This document shows, in pieces, positions 35,048-44,813 of a stretch of 64,000 nt of DNA. Source of the DNA: Pseudorhodobacter sp. PARRP1. Lineage in GTDB: Bacteria > Pseudomonadota > Alphaproteobacteria > Rhodobacterales > Rhodobacteraceae. Each line of letters starts with the position of its first letter. Within the stretch, counting starts at the first letter, position 1. The position numbers and the translations under genes are program-made. The stretch covers positions 62,001-126,000 of the forward strand of contig NKIU01000009.1 in NCBI GenBank assembly GCA_002256245.1, read 5' to 3'. The notes beneath the pieces are model-generated. The model made no database searches. It saw nothing but the letters and a program-made list of their open reading frames with translations, and was not told the origin of the DNA.

Positions 35048-36955
35048 TTACTTCCGCTTGTTGTTCCCGAGATCCTCGAAGTCTGCGTCGATGATGTCCT
35101 CATCCACGCCACGCTGATCATCCTCATCCTTACCGTCGGCCTGGTCTGCCGAGGCTTTGTAGATCGCCTCGCCCAGTTTCATCGCGGCTTCGGTCAGGTT
35201 CTGGATGCCGCCTTTGATCTTGCCAGCGTTCTCGGTGGCCAGAGCATCCTCCAGCGCCGACATTGCCAGTTCGATCACTTCGACGGTCGAAGGATCAACC
35301 TTGTCAGAGTGTTCGGCCAACGAGCGTTTGGTCGAATGCAGCAGGCTTTCGGCCTGATTCTTCGATTCCACCAGTTCCTTACGCTCTTTATCGGCCTCGG
35401 CATTGGCTTCGGCGTCGCGGACCATTTTCTCGATATCCTCGTCGGACAGGCCGCCCGAAGCTTGGATGGTGATCGCTTGCTCTTTGTTGGTGCCTTTGTC
35501 TTTGGCTTTCACCGAGACGATACCGTTGGCGTCGATGTCAAACGTCACTTCGATCTGCGGCAGACCACGCGGTGCGGGCGGGATTTGTTCAAGGTTGAAC
35601 TGGCCCAGCATCTTGTTGTCGGCAGCCATCTCACGCTCGCCCTGGAACACGCGGATCGTCACGGCGTTCTGGTTGTCTTCGGCGGTCGAGAAGACTTGGC
35701 TTTTCTTCGTCGGGATCGTGGTGTTGCGGTCGATCAGGCGGGTGAACACGCCACCGAGGGTTTCAATCCCCAAGGACAGCGGGGTCACGTCCAAGAGAAC
35801 CACGTCCTTGACGTCGCCTTGCAGAACGCCGGCCTGAATGGCTGCACCGGCGGCCACAACTTCGTCCGGGTTCACGCCCTTGTGGGGCTCTTTGCCGAAG
35901 AACTTGGTGACTTCTTCCAGCACGCGCGGCATGCGGGTCATACCGCCGACCAGAACCACTTCGTCAATGTCGCCAACCGACACACCAGCGTCTTTCAACG
36001 CGGCAGCGCAGGGCTTCATCGACTTTTTGATCAGGTCATCGACCAAAGATTCCAGCTTGGCACGGGTCAGTTTCACCACCAAGTGCAGCGGCTGGCCGGT
36101 GTTTTTGTCCATCGAGATGAACGGCTGGTTGATTTCGGTCTGCTGGCTGGACGAAAGCTCGATCTTGGCCTTTTCAGCCGCTTCTTTCAGGCGTTGCAGC
36201 GCCATCTTGTCCAGCGACAGATCAACGCCATGCTCTTTCTTGAACTCATCCGCCAGGTAGTTGACGATGCGCATGTCGAAGTCTTCACCACCGAGGAAGG
36301 TGTCGCCGTTGGTGGATTTCACCTCGAACAGACCGTCGTCGATTTCCAGAATGGTGATGTCGAAGGTGCCGCCGCCAAGGTCATAAACCGCGATAGTGCG
36401 GGCTTCTTTCTTGTCCAGACCGTAGGCCAAAGCGGCTGCAGTCGGCTCGTTGATGATGCGCAGCACTTCAAGGCCAGCGATGCGGCCCGCGTCTTTGGTG
36501 GCTTGGCGCTGAGCGTCGTTGAAATAGGCCGGCACCGTGATCACGGCTTGGGTGACGGTTTCGCCCAGATACGATTCAGCAGTTTCTTTCATCTTTTGCA
36601 GGATGACAGCCGAAACCTGCGCTGGAGAATACTTCTCACCGCGCACTTCGACCCATGCATCACCGTTGCCGCCGTTGGTGATCTTGTAGGGCATGTTCTT
36701 CTGGTCTTTGACGATAACCGGATCGTCATGGCGACGCCCGATCAAACGCTTGACAGCGAAGATGGTGTTGCTGGCGTTGGTGACAGCCTGCCGCTTGGCA
36801 GCTTGGCCAACCAGACGCTCAGTTTCCGTGTATGCGACGATAGACGGCGTGGTGCGCGCGCCTTCCGAGTTTTCGATGATACGGGGCTGCGATCCATCCA
36901 TGATGGCGACGCAAGAGTTGGTCGTCCCGAGGTCAATCCCAATGACTTTGGCCAT
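35048..36955 (-). CDS. dnaK: Molecular chaperone DnaK (Hsp70)
   Basis: The 635-residue Hsp70. The nucleotide-binding domain has [12 protein letters not shown] at the start, [12 protein letters not shown] and [10 protein letters not shown]; the substrate-binding domain runs from about 390, and the C-terminus ends in an acidic tail. It folds and protects proteins with DnaJ and GrpE. A heat-shock-type promoter lies about 110 bases upstream. Confidence 0.98.
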   Translation of the reverse strand: MAKVIGIDLGTTNSCVAIMDGSQPRIIENSEGARTTPSIVAYTETERLVGQAAKRQAVTNASNTIFAVKRLIGRRHDDPVIVKDQKNMPYKITNGGNGDAWVEVRGEKYSPAQVSAVILQKMKETAESYLGETVTQAVITVPAYFNDAQRQATKDAGRIAGLEVLRIINEPTAAALAYGLDKKEARTIAVYDLGGGTFDITILEIDDGLFEVKSTNGDTFLGGEDFDMRIVNYLADEFKKEHGVDLSLDKMALQRLKEAAEKAKIELSSSQQTEINQPFISMDKNTGQPLHLVVKLTRAKLESLVDDLIKKSMKPCAAALKDAGVSVGDIDEVVLVGGMTRMPRVLEEVTKFFGKEPHKGVNPDEVVAAGAAIQAGVLQGDVKDVVLLDVTPLSLGIETLGGVFTRLIDRNTTIPTKKSQVFSTAEDNQNAVTIRVFQGEREMAADNKMLGQFNLEQIPPAPRGLPQIEVTFDIDANGIVSVKAKDKGTNKEQAITIQASGGLSDEDIEKMVRDAEANAEADKERKELVESKNQAESLLHSTKRSLAEHSDKVDPSTVEVIELAMSALEDALATENAGKIKGGIQNLTEAAMKLGEAIYKASADQADGKDEDDQRGVDEDIIDADFEDLGNNKRK

Positions 36956-37067
36956 AGGCTAGGTCCCTTTCCTTCGGCGATGTTGTGGCACGGAACCCAA
37001 TTCGCGGCATTCCGTCCCGATCCCATGAGACCCGGAAGGGCTACCGCCCGTTCCCGGCTTCTGGGCG

Positions 37068-37097
37068 TATATAGGGGGGCAGATTTCACCCTGCAAG
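37068..37097 (-). promoter_or_regulatory. RpoH (sigma-32)-type promoter of dnaK
   Basis: On the minus strand CTTG, 18 bases, then CCTATATA. This fits the alphaproteobacterial heat-shock consensus CTTG-N17/18-CyTATnT. It sits 113 bases upstream of the dnaK start. Confidence 0.7.
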
Positions 37098-37164
37098 CGT
37101 TGCATGGGGGGTAAATCTGACGGAATCATCGGAAAAATGTCTAGATTGGCAATAGGCTGCGGAT

Positions 37165-37806
37165 TCAGGGCGCCCAAGGGGCCAAACGGCAGCAGCCATG
37201 CAGGGTTTGCCCCGGTTTTTCGGGGCTTGCTTGCTGAAACAGATCAAGGCTGATGCCAAATTTCTGGTCTGACATGCCGTCAAGGCAAGCCTGCCCACGC
37301 AGCACCGCGATTGCGTTTTTGTCGTCGCTTGCGAATTGCACAACGGCGGTGGGCTGCATGGCGGTTCCCGGCCAATAGCCAAGGATATCCATCTCGGGCC
37401 CTTCTTCGTCGGGGGTATTGATATGGGCGGATTTGACGGGCGGATCAATGAACAGCGTCCAGAACGGCTCTGTCCCCGAACATTCAAGGCTATACTCTAG
37501 CGCCAACCATTCTGGCCGGTTTTGCTTGCGCAGAAACCGCAGCGACGCCCAACCAACCGTCTCTGCGTTATTGATCTGCGCCCATTTGCCATCGGGGCTC
37601 AGCGCCACAACTTCAACGCCCTTTGCGTCGGGGCGCAGGGTTGCCACAATCACACTGTTGGCATCGGCGTTGGTGCGGATGTTCAGCACATCGCTACCCG
37701 CAACCCCGGTCACATCATACAGCGCGGGCAAAACCTGCGCGGCTGCCAACCCCGGCCATATCAGGCAAAGGCACAGCCACAGCCACTTCAACGCCCGGCG
37801 CCCCAA
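37165..37806 (-). CDS. Exported SH3-domain protein with COG3650-like C-terminal region
   Basis: A 213-residue protein with a signal peptide (residues 1-24, ending AAAQ), a bacterial SH3 domain (about 30-95: VLNIRTNADANSVIVATL, WAQINNAETVGWASLRFL) and a C-terminal region with CSGTEPFWTLFIDP, similar to the GxEPFW motif of COG3650-type proteins. Bacterial SH3 domains commonly bind peptidoglycan. It overlaps the upstream ABC-2 permease gene by 19 bases and is therefore co-transcribed with it. Function is unknown. Confidence 0.72.
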   Translation of the reverse strand: MGRRALKWLWLCLCLIWPGLAAAQVLPALYDVTGVAGSDVLNIRTNADANSVIVATLRPDAKGVEVVALSPDGKWAQINNAETVGWASLRFLRKQNRPEWLALEYSLECSGTEPFWTLFIDPPVKSAHINTPDEEGPEMDILGYWPGTAMQPTAVVQFASDDKNAIAVLRGQACLDGMSDQKFGISLDLFQQASPEKPGQTLHGCCRLAPWAP

Positions 37807-38609
37807 CTTGCCGAGACATGTTTGCGGGTAAAATTCTCACCCATCAGGCCGATCACGATCAGAACGAACGTCACCCAGATGGTGTAGTCGATGGAGCTGT
37901 TGTGGGGGTGATAATTCTGGAACATATGGCCGCGGGTCTGGTCAATCGAATGGAACAGCGGGTTCCAGGTGTAGTAGTGCAAACGGCTGGATGGCATCGA
38001 ATTGGCCAGAAACATCTTGCCCGAAAAGATCATGTTGGCGCGGGCGTAGATCGAGGTTGCGATGCTGAAAAACTCTGGCTGCCAAGGGGTTGCGGCCTTG
38101 AAGATCATGCCCACCCCGATGCCCGAAGCCCAAGACAGCATGTAAATGCCAATCACCTGCACTGGCTCGTAAATGGTGATCGGCGTCCACAGGGTGTGAT
38201 AAAAGAACAAGATCACCATCGCCGACAAGGTTTGCAGATAAAGCGCCCCCAATGCCGCCGAGGCGATCGACACAATCGTGTTCATCGGCGAATGCTTCAT
38301 CATCGCCGAGGTCGGGCCATCTGACTTTGACACCGCACTCAGCGTTTTGGCGTGGGTGGCAAAATTGAACACGCCCGACATGATATATAGTACGAAATCA
38401 CCCCGCAGGGCCGAACCACGCATCTGCAAAAGGTCGAACATGAACACCATGATCACCACCATCAGCACTGACTGGGTGATGCTCATCAGCAACCCGATCA
38501 CCGCATTGCCGTGCTGCTTGCGCACATTGCGGACAGCGGCGTGAAAGATCAGCTCCAGCATGGCAAAGCCGCTGGTTACTTTGGTGCGTTTGACATCCGG
38601 GCGAAACAT
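37788..38609 (-). CDS. ABC-2-type polysaccharide export permease (KpsM/Wzm-like)
   Basis: A 273-residue inner-membrane protein of the ABC-2 family with about six hydrophobic helices (ITQSVLMVVIMVFMFDLL; IASAALGALYLQTLSAMVILFF; VTFVLIVIGLMG). Family members export capsular polysaccharide or O-antigen with a cytoplasmic ATPase. The ATPase is not adjacent; it must lie elsewhere. An ATG at codon 17 is an alternative start. The divergent genes cysQ-kdsB-glycosyltransferase support a role in surface glycan export. Confidence 0.8.
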   Translation of the reverse strand: MFRPDVKRTKVTSGFAMLELIFHAAVRNVRKQHGNAVIGLLMSITQSVLMVVIMVFMFDLLQMRGSALRGDFVLYIMSGVFNFATHAKTLSAVSKSDGPTSAMMKHSPMNTIVSIASAALGALYLQTLSAMVILFFYHTLWTPITIYEPVQVIGIYMLSWASGIGVGMIFKAATPWQPEFFSIATSIYARANMIFSGKMFLANSMPSSRLHYYTWNPLFHSIDQTRGHMFQNYHPHNSSIDYTIWVTFVLIVIGLMGENFTRKHVSASWGAGR

Positions 38610-38638
38610 TACTGCAACCTCATGTTCGGGCGAGGCCC

Positions 38639-38644
38639 ATTATA
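38639..38644 (-). promoter_or_regulatory. Perfect -10 hexamer upstream of the ABC-2 permease gene
   Basis: TATAAT on the minus strand, 30 bases upstream of the start at 38609. No convincing -35 box is 17 bases away, so this is a weak call. Confidence 0.3.
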
Positions 38645-38745
38645 GCGCAGGAAATCTTGCTGTTCCCTTTGCAAGCGATGATAAAGGCGATGTCTGAATT
38701 AATCAACAACACGGCAAGGCGATGACGCGCTTGTCAGGAGAGCCT

Positions 38746-39540
38746 ATGAACTTTGACACCTTGATCCCCGTCATCCGTCGTCTGGCACTGGAAGCGGGCG
38801 ACCGTATCATGCAGGTTTATGATGGCCCCGACTTCGCGGTGAAGTCAAAATCGGATGCAAGCCCGGTGACAGAAGCCGATGAGGCTGCGGATGCGATCAT
38901 CTCGGCAGGCCTGCGCGCGGCTTTCCCGGATGTGGCGCTGATCACAGAGGAACAGGCCGACAGCCACGCTTTGATAGCATCGACCTTCCTGATCGTCGAT
39001 CCGTTGGACGGCACGAAGGAATTCGTGCAGCGACGTGGCGATTTTACCGTGAACATTGCTTATGTCGAAAACGGTGTGCCGCTGCGGGGCGTGGTCTATG
39101 CGCCCGCACAGGGGCGGTTGTTCTATACCCAAGCGGATGGTGCGACGGTTGAGGAAACGGGCGGCTTTGCGAAGGATACTGCTGGCCCGGTGACAAACCT
39201 TTCTGTCTCAACACCCGACAACACTGCGCTGATGGTGGTCGCGTCCAAATCGCACCGCGATGCGGCGACGGATGAATACATTGCCAAATACGCTTGCAAA
39301 GACATGAAATCGGCAGGTTCCAGCCTGAAATTCTGTCTGGTCGCAACCGGCGAGGCTGACCTTTACCCCCGCCTTGGCCGCACGATGGAGTGGGACACCG
39401 CCGCAGGTGATGCCGTGCTGCGCGGCGCGGGTGGCCATGTGGTGCGCTTTGACGATCACACCCCGCTCGCCTACGGCAAACCGGGCTGGGACAACCCGTT
39501 CTTCATCGCCTACGCCCCCGGCGTGACCTTGCAAAAATGA
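38746..39540 (+). CDS. cysQ: CysQ-type 3'(2'),5'-bisphosphate nucleotidase
   Basis: A 264-residue inositol-monophosphatase-family enzyme that removes the 3' phosphate of PAP, the by-product of PAPS-dependent sulfation. The metal site DPLDGTKEF is near residues 83-91 and EEQADSH precedes it; a second family motif, EWDTAAGDAVLRGAGG, lies near the C-terminus. AGGAG before 38746 sets the start. Its stop overlaps the kdsB start by four bases. A sulfotransferase-like gene 7 kb away in the same glycan region would give it a local purpose. Confidence 0.9.
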   Translation: MNFDTLIPVIRRLALEAGDRIMQVYDGPDFAVKSKSDASPVTEADEAADAIISAGLRAAFPDVALITEEQADSHALIASTFLIVDPLDGTKEFVQRRGDFTVNIAYVENGVPLRGVVYAPAQGRLFYTQADGATVEETGGFAKDTAGPVTNLSVSTPDNTALMVVASKSHRDAATDEYIAKYACKDMKSAGSSLKFCLVATGEADLYPRLGRTMEWDTAAGDAVLRGAGGHVVRFDDHTPLAYGKPGWDNPFFIAYAPGVTLQK

Positions 39541-40325
39541 GTGTGCTTCTTGTCATCCCGGCGCGCTACGCCAGCCAGCGCTACCCCGGCAAGCCGTTGG
39601 TTTCGCTGAAAGGTCCGGATGGCGAGAAGACCTTGATCATGCGGTCTTGGCAGGCGGCAATGTCGGTGCGCGGTATTGATCGCGTGGTGGTGGCGACCGA
39701 CGATATGCGCATCCGTGACCATGCGCAGGGCTTTGGGGCCGAGGTGGTGATGACCTCTACCGCCGCGCACAACGGCACCGAGCGGTGTGCCGAGGTGGCA
39801 GAGGCATTGCCGGGCTTTGATGTGGTGGTGAACCTGCAAGGCGACGCGCCACTGACGCCTGCGTGGTTTGTCGAGGATCTGGTGGCAGGCCTGCGTGCCG
39901 CCCCAGACGCCGATATCGCCACACCGGTGCTGCGTTGCGACGGGCGGGCGCTGAACGGCTTTCTGGCAGACCGCCGCGCGGGGCGGGTGGGGGGCACCAC
40001 GGCGGTGTTCGGCGCGGGCATGCGCGGATTGTATTTCTCGAAAGAGGTGATCCCCTTTACGGGGAAAACCTATGCCGACACTCAGCCCACGCCGGTGTTC
40101 CACCATGTTGGCGTCTATGCCTACCGCCCCGCCGCTTTGCGCGCCTATCCCGGTTGGCCGGTTGGCCCCCTAGAGGCCTTGGAGGGCTTGGAGCAGTTGC
40201 GGTTTTTGGAAAACGGCCGACAAGTGCTGTGTGTCGAGGTTGACGGCAAGGGGCGGGTGTTCTGGGAGTTGAACAACCCCTCTGACGTGCCGGTGATCGA
40301 GGCCGCGCTGGCTGCGCAGACATGA
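39537..40325 (+). CDS. kdsB: 3-deoxy-manno-octulosonate cytidylyltransferase (CMP-Kdo synthetase)
   Basis: A 262-residue enzyme that activates Kdo as CMP-Kdo for LPS core or capsule linkers. The N-terminal nucleotide-binding motif IPARYASQRYPGKPL is at residues 6-20; NLQGDAPL (substrate site) and HVGVYAYRP follow. It is coupled by ATGA overlaps to cysQ upstream and to the family-2 glycosyltransferase downstream. Confidence 0.94.
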   Translation: MSVLLVIPARYASQRYPGKPLVSLKGPDGEKTLIMRSWQAAMSVRGIDRVVVATDDMRIRDHAQGFGAEVVMTSTAAHNGTERCAEVAEALPGFDVVVNLQGDAPLTPAWFVEDLVAGLRAAPDADIATPVLRCDGRALNGFLADRRAGRVGGTTAVFGAGMRGLYFSKEVIPFTGKTYADTQPTPVFHHVGVYAYRPAALRAYPGWPVGPLEALEGLEQLRFLENGRQVLCVEVDGKGRVFWELNNPSDVPVIEAALAAQT

Positions 40326-41521
40326 CGCTTGCCGCCAGCGTCATCGTCGTCAGCCGTCATCGCGCGGCGGCGCTGATGCGCTGCATCGTGGCCTTGACCC
40401 AGCAAGATCACCCGCAGTTTGAGGTGATCGTGGTGGCTGACCCAGAGGCGGTGGGACAGGTTGAAACTCTTGGCCTGCCGCTGAAATGCGTGGTGTTTGA
40501 TGAGGCGAACATAAGCGCCGCCCGCAATGCCGGGCTTGGCGCCGCCGCCGCCCCGGTCGTTGCGTTCATCGACGATGATGCCGTGGCCGAACCCACGTGG
40601 CTGTCGCGGTTGGCCAAAGCGTTTGACGATACACGCGTGACCGCCAGCACTGGCTTTATCCGGGGGCGCAACGGGATTTCCTACCAATGGCAAGCCAGCG
40701 AGGTGGATCACCTCGGCCAAGATCACCCGTTGAGCGTCACCGACCCGGTGTTGCGCGCCAACACAGCGCAACGTGCCGTGAAAACCCAAGGCACCAACTG
40801 CGCTTTTCGCCGGGCCGATCTGCTGGGTATAGGTGGGTTTGATCCGGCTTACCGGTTTTATCTGGATGAGGCGGATGTGAATTTGCGCCTGCCGGGCATG
40901 ACGGCGATCATCCCGGATGCGCAGGTGCATCACGGCTATCTGGCCAGCAGCAGGCGCGCTGCGAACCGCGTGCCGCTCAGCCTGCACGACATCGCGGCCA
41001 GCACCGCGATTTTCCTGCGCCGTCACGCGCCCGAAGCCAATTTTGATGAGGCCCTGAAGGCGCTGTCGCTGCGGGAATCCGCGCGTATCGCCCAACATCG
41101 TCGCGCCGGGCGGATCAATGCGGCGGCCGAGTTGGCATTACTCAGCAGCCTCACCCAAGGCTGGGCCGAGGGGTTGGCCCGCCCGCTTTCCGCCCTGCCC
41201 GCCCTTGTCACCCACCCGCCGCCGCTGCAACCGCTGCACACAGGCCCGCGCCCCGGTCGCATATTGTCTGGCCGCTTCTGGCAACGCCGCCGCCTGCTGG
41301 CCGAAGCCGCCGCAAGCCGCGATTGCATCACCACGGTGGTTTTGCTGACCCCAACCGCGCGCCCACATCGGCACAGCTTTCAGCCCGAAGGTTACTGGCT
41401 GCAAACCGGCGGCATCTTCGGGCAATCCCTCCGGCAGGGGGCACGTTTTCGGTTGATCTCTTTCCGCAAGCGGGTTGCCGAGGAAGCCGCACGGCTGGCA
41501 CGCTATCGCCCGATCGCCTGA
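40322..41521 (+). CDS. Family 2 glycosyltransferase
   Basis: A 399-residue protein with a GT-A domain in the first ~210 residues: SVIVVSRHRAAAL, EANISAARNAGLG and the DDD metal-binding triplet in AFIDDDAV near residue 82; GTNCAFRRADLLGIGGFD is the acceptor-side motif. The C-terminal ~180 residues are an Arg-rich helical extension with no recognisable domain. It is cytoplasmic or membrane-associated. The four-base overlap with kdsB suggests a Kdo-containing acceptor, but the sugar is unknown. Confidence 0.85.
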   Translation: MTLAASVIVVSRHRAAALMRCIVALTQQDHPQFEVIVVADPEAVGQVETLGLPLKCVVFDEANISAARNAGLGAAAAPVVAFIDDDAVAEPTWLSRLAKAFDDTRVTASTGFIRGRNGISYQWQASEVDHLGQDHPLSVTDPVLRANTAQRAVKTQGTNCAFRRADLLGIGGFDPAYRFYLDEADVNLRLPGMTAIIPDAQVHHGYLASSRRAANRVPLSLHDIAASTAIFLRRHAPEANFDEALKALSLRESARIAQHRRAGRINAAAELALLSSLTQGWAEGLARPLSALPALVTHPPPLQPLHTGPRPGRILSGRFWQRRRLLAEAAASRDCITTVVLLTPTARPHRHSFQPEGYWLQTGGIFGQSLRQGARFRLISFRKRVAEEAARLARYRPIA

Positions 41522-41526
41522 GGCTG

Positions 41527-41555
41527 TGCCGCCAAGCGGTTTTGCGGCAAATTTT
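41527..41555 (+). terminator. Candidate terminator after cysQ-kdsB-glycosyltransferase
   Basis: TGCCGC pairs with GCGGCA around an 11-base loop, followed by AATTTT. It sits just after the glycosyltransferase stop and 140 bases before galU. Confidence 0.5.
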
Positions 41556-41696
41556 CCCCGGAACCTTTGCGAAAAATTAGCGTTATATCGGGTAGGAACG
41601 TTGAAGCGGCCAAAGTTCAGACAGATTGCCCTGCAACTGTTTCTGTAATAAGGTCAAATCTGCTAAAATTGCTGAGCCGCGCGAGAGAATGGGCAA

Positions 41697-42590
41697 ATGA
41701 AGATCAAAAAAGTCACCAAAGCTGTCTTTCCGGTTGCTGGTATGGGCACGCGGTTTCTGCCTGCGACCAAATCCATCCCGAAAGAGATCATGACGCTGGT
41801 GGACCGGCCCCTGATTCAATACGCGATTGATGAAGCACGCGCCGCCGGCATCAAGGAATTCATCTTCGTCACCTCGCGCGGGAAATCCGCGCTTGAGGAT
41901 TACTTTGACCACTCGCCCGAGTTGGAAAATACCCTGCGCAAGGCCGGGAAAGACGATCTGTTGGAAATCCTGAAGGAAACCAACATGGATTCCGGCGCGA
42001 TTGCCTATCTGCGCCAAACCCGGCCCTTGGGTCTGGGGCATGCCGTCTGGTGCGCGCGCCGCCTGATCGGGGATGAGCCTTTTGCCGTGCTGCTGCCCGA
42101 TGACGTGATCGCAGCCGAGAAGCCCTGCCTTCAGCAGATGATGGAAGCTTACGAGCAAACCGGCGGCAATATGGTTGCCGCGATGGAAGTGCCGCCGCAC
42201 AAGGCCTCGTCCTACGGCGTGCTGGATATTGCCGAGGATATGGGCGCTATCGTCCAGGCCAAAGGCATGGTGGAAAAGCCCAAGGCCGAGGATGCGCCGT
42301 CCAACCTTGCGGTGATCGGGCGCTACATCCTGACCCCCAAGGTGCTGAGCAACCTGAACAAAATGAAGCAGGGCGCGGGCGGTGAGATTCAGTTGACCGA
42401 CGCGATTGCCGAAGAAACCAAGGCCGGCAAGGTTTATGGCTATCGCTTCCGTGGTCAGCGCTATGACTGCGGCTCGAAGGCCGGTTTCCTGCAGGCGACC
42501 GTGGCATTTGGCCTTGCGCGCCCCGATCTGCGCGAGGAATTCGGCGCTTATCTGAACGACATGATCGCGCTGCAAAAAGCGGCACAGTAA
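41697..42590 (+). CDS. galU: UTP-glucose-1-phosphate uridylyltransferase
   Basis: A 297-residue nucleotidyltransferase that makes UDP-glucose. Motif GMGTRFLPATKSIPKEI is near residues 16-32, with RPLGLGHAVWCAR and RYDCGSKAGF further on, as in GalU. It is followed after three bases by a glycosyltransferase gene, and begins the galU-glycosyltransferase-sulfotransferase run. UDP-glucose supply fits surface polysaccharide synthesis. Confidence 0.96.
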   Translation: MKIKKVTKAVFPVAGMGTRFLPATKSIPKEIMTLVDRPLIQYAIDEARAAGIKEFIFVTSRGKSALEDYFDHSPELENTLRKAGKDDLLEILKETNMDSGAIAYLRQTRPLGLGHAVWCARRLIGDEPFAVLLPDDVIAAEKPCLQQMMEAYEQTGGNMVAAMEVPPHKASSYGVLDIAEDMGAIVQAKGMVEKPKAEDAPSNLAVIGRYILTPKVLSNLNKMKQGAGGEIQLTDAIAEETKAGKVYGYRFRGQRYDCGSKAGFLQATVAFGLARPDLREEFGAYLNDMIALQKAAQ

Positions 42591-42593
42591 CCG

Positions 42594-43760
42594 GTGGCCC
42601 CGGCGCGGTTGCTTGACCTGACGCGGCTGATGTCGCGCTTGGGAAAAGGGCCGATGACCGGGGTGGACCGCGTCGAATACGCTTATCTTGATCAGTTTTT
42701 GCAACTTCAGACGCCGGTTTGGGGTCTGGTGCGGACCGCTGTGGGATTTCTTCTGCTCGACCGTCCAGCGATGGTGGCATTGCGCGACGGACAGCTTGAT
42801 CTGACACGAAATGACATGATCGGCCGCATCGCGTGGCGGCGTGACCCATCGCGAGGGCGGTCTGAGGCCGCTCTGCGCCGGGTCGCGGTGGCGCGCTGCA
42901 CCAAACGCGGCTTGGCGCGGATGCTGCGCCGCACGCTGCCGCAGGCCAGCGTCTATTTCAACGTCGGCCACGCCAATATCGACAAGCGCAGCTTCGCCAG
43001 CCTGCGCCTGGCCGGTCTGAAAATCGCGGTTTTGGTGCATGATGTGATCCCACTCGATCACCCGCAGTTCGCCCGCCCGGATACGGTAGAGCCGTTTCGC
43101 CGCAAGATGCAGGTGGTGTCTGAGTGTGCCGATCTGGTCATCCACACCACCCAGGCGGCACGCGCGCAGACCGAAGCGCAGCTGGCGCAAATGGGTCGCG
43201 TGCCAGAGGGGGTCACCGCCAGTCTGGGCGTGCCGGTTGCCCAACCTATCGCCATCGATGCCCCGGCGCAGCCCTATTTCGTGACCCTTGGCACCATAGA
43301 GCCGCGCAAGAATCACAAGCTTCTGCTTGACCTTTGGGCGCAGATGCCAGACCCGCCGCCATTGTTGATCCTTGGCGGGCGCGGTTGGTCAAACGCCGAG
43401 GTGTTCGCGCGGCTGGATGCGCTGCCGCCTGATTCCCCCGTTCAGGAACGTGCCGGGCTGAACGATGGCCAGATCGCCTTCCTGTTGCAGGGCGCGCAGG
43501 CTTTGCTCTTTCCAAGCCATGCCGAGGGCTTTGGCATCCCCGCGCTTGAGGCCGCCGCACTGGGAACCCCGGTGATTGCGGCTAAACTGCCGGTGTTTCA
43601 AGAGCTTCTGGGGGAGTTCGCAGTTTACCTTGATGTCACGGACAGTTATTCTTGGATGGAAACAATCGACCGGCTGCGTAGGGCCTGTCGAAGCGACGGC
43701 AAGAAGATGGCACCACCAAGCTGGCGGGATCACTTCAAGCTTGTGTTAAGCAGGATGTGA
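42594..43760 (+). CDS. Family 4-type (GT1 superfamily) glycosyltransferase
   Basis: A 388-residue GT-B glycosyltransferase starting at GTG three bases after the galU stop. The C-terminal Rossmann domain has TLGTIEPRKNHKLLLDL and EGFGIPALEAAALGTPVIA with the E-x7-E nucleotide-sugar motif. The N-terminal half contains VLVHDVIPLDHPQF. Predicted cytoplasmic, acting on a lipid- or sugar-linked acceptor. The donor is unknown; UDP-glucose is suggested by galU. Confidence 0.87.
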   Translation: MAPARLLDLTRLMSRLGKGPMTGVDRVEYAYLDQFLQLQTPVWGLVRTAVGFLLLDRPAMVALRDGQLDLTRNDMIGRIAWRRDPSRGRSEAALRRVAVARCTKRGLARMLRRTLPQASVYFNVGHANIDKRSFASLRLAGLKIAVLVHDVIPLDHPQFARPDTVEPFRRKMQVVSECADLVIHTTQAARAQTEAQLAQMGRVPEGVTASLGVPVAQPIAIDAPAQPYFVTLGTIEPRKNHKLLLDLWAQMPDPPPLLILGGRGWSNAEVFARLDALPPDSPVQERAGLNDGQIAFLLQGAQALLFPSHAEGFGIPALEAAALGTPVIAAKLPVFQELLGEFAVYLDVTDSYSWMETIDRLRRACRSDGKKMAPPSWRDHFKLVLSRM

Positions 43761-43802
43761 TAGGCCAGACTCATCGGCGGTCTGACAGGTGAAAGTGTAG
43801 TT

Positions 43803-44813
43803 TTGGGCGTATTCTCTCGATACATGCTGCGGCTGGCGCGAAAACGCTGGCGTATCCGCGCTTTTCGCAAGCGCCGGGAACTGCGCGGCGTTGTCGATCG
43901 CACCAATCTGATCGTGCCCGACCACATTCTGTTGTTCTCGACCCTGCGCAATGAACGCATCCGGCTGCCGTATTTTCTGCGCTACTACCGCAATCTGGGC
44001 GTCAACCATTTCATTATCGTGGACAATGACAGCGACGATGGCAGCCGCGAATATCTGCAGGCGCAGCCCGATGTGTCGCTTTGGACCACCAAGCACAGCT
44101 ATAAACGGTCGCGCTTTGGCGTTGATTGGCTGAACTACCTGCAAAACAAATACGCGCACGGCCACTGGGCGCTGATTGTCGATCCTGACGAATTCTTTGT
44201 GTATCCGTTCTGCGATACCCGACCCTTGCGGGCGCTGACAGATTGGCTGGACGCCTCCTCGATCAAATCGTTTTCGGCGATGCTGCTGGATATGTATCCC
44301 AAAGGCCCGTTCGACGCCGCCCCCTATGCCGAAGACCAAGACCCGTTTGAGGTGGCACCCTATTTCGACAGTGGCAATTACATCATTCACCGCAACAAGA
44401 AATTCGGCAACCTGTGGATACAAGGCGGCCCGCGCCTGCGCATGTTCTTCCAGGATCTGCCCGAACGCGCCCCCGCGTTGAACAAAATCCCGCTGGTGAA
44501 ATGGGATCGCGATTACGCCTATGTGTCGTCAACCCACATGCTGCTGCCACGCGGCTTGAACCAAGTTTACGATGAATGGGGCGGCGAAAAAGCCTCGGGT
44601 TGCCTTCTTCATGCCAAGTTTCTGGATACCTTTGCCCACAAGGCCGAGGAAGAAATGGAACGTCGCCAGCACTACGCCAACAGCCATGAATACCGCGCTT
44701 ACCGCGCAGGCATCAGCACCCAGCCCGATCTGTGGTGCAAGTGGAGCGAGAAGTACATCAACTGGCGGCAGTTGGAGATTCTGGGCCTGATGTCGAAAGG
44801 CAACTGGGCATGA
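43803..44813 (+). CDS. Glycosyltransferase family 2-like protein (Glyco_tranf_2_4 type)
   Basis: A 336-residue protein. LFSTLRNERIRLPYFLRYYR begins the domain, FIIVDNDSDDGSREYL is the nucleotide-sugar region, and LIVDPDEFFVYP holds the DxD metal site. This matches the Glyco_tranf_2_4 group often annotated as a surface-glycan transferase. I accept the TTG at 43803, which has AGGTGA upstream; an ATG at 43824 is the alternative. Its stop overlaps the next start (ATGA). Confidence 0.82.
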   Translation: MGVFSRYMLRLARKRWRIRAFRKRRELRGVVDRTNLIVPDHILLFSTLRNERIRLPYFLRYYRNLGVNHFIIVDNDSDDGSREYLQAQPDVSLWTTKHSYKRSRFGVDWLNYLQNKYAHGHWALIVDPDEFFVYPFCDTRPLRALTDWLDASSIKSFSAMLLDMYPKGPFDAAPYAEDQDPFEVAPYFDSGNYIIHRNKKFGNLWIQGGPRLRMFFQDLPERAPALNKIPLVKWDRDYAYVSSTHMLLPRGLNQVYDEWGGEKASGCLLHAKFLDTFAHKAEEEMERRQHYANSHEYRAYRAGISTQPDLWCKWSEKYINWRQLEILGLMSKGNWA

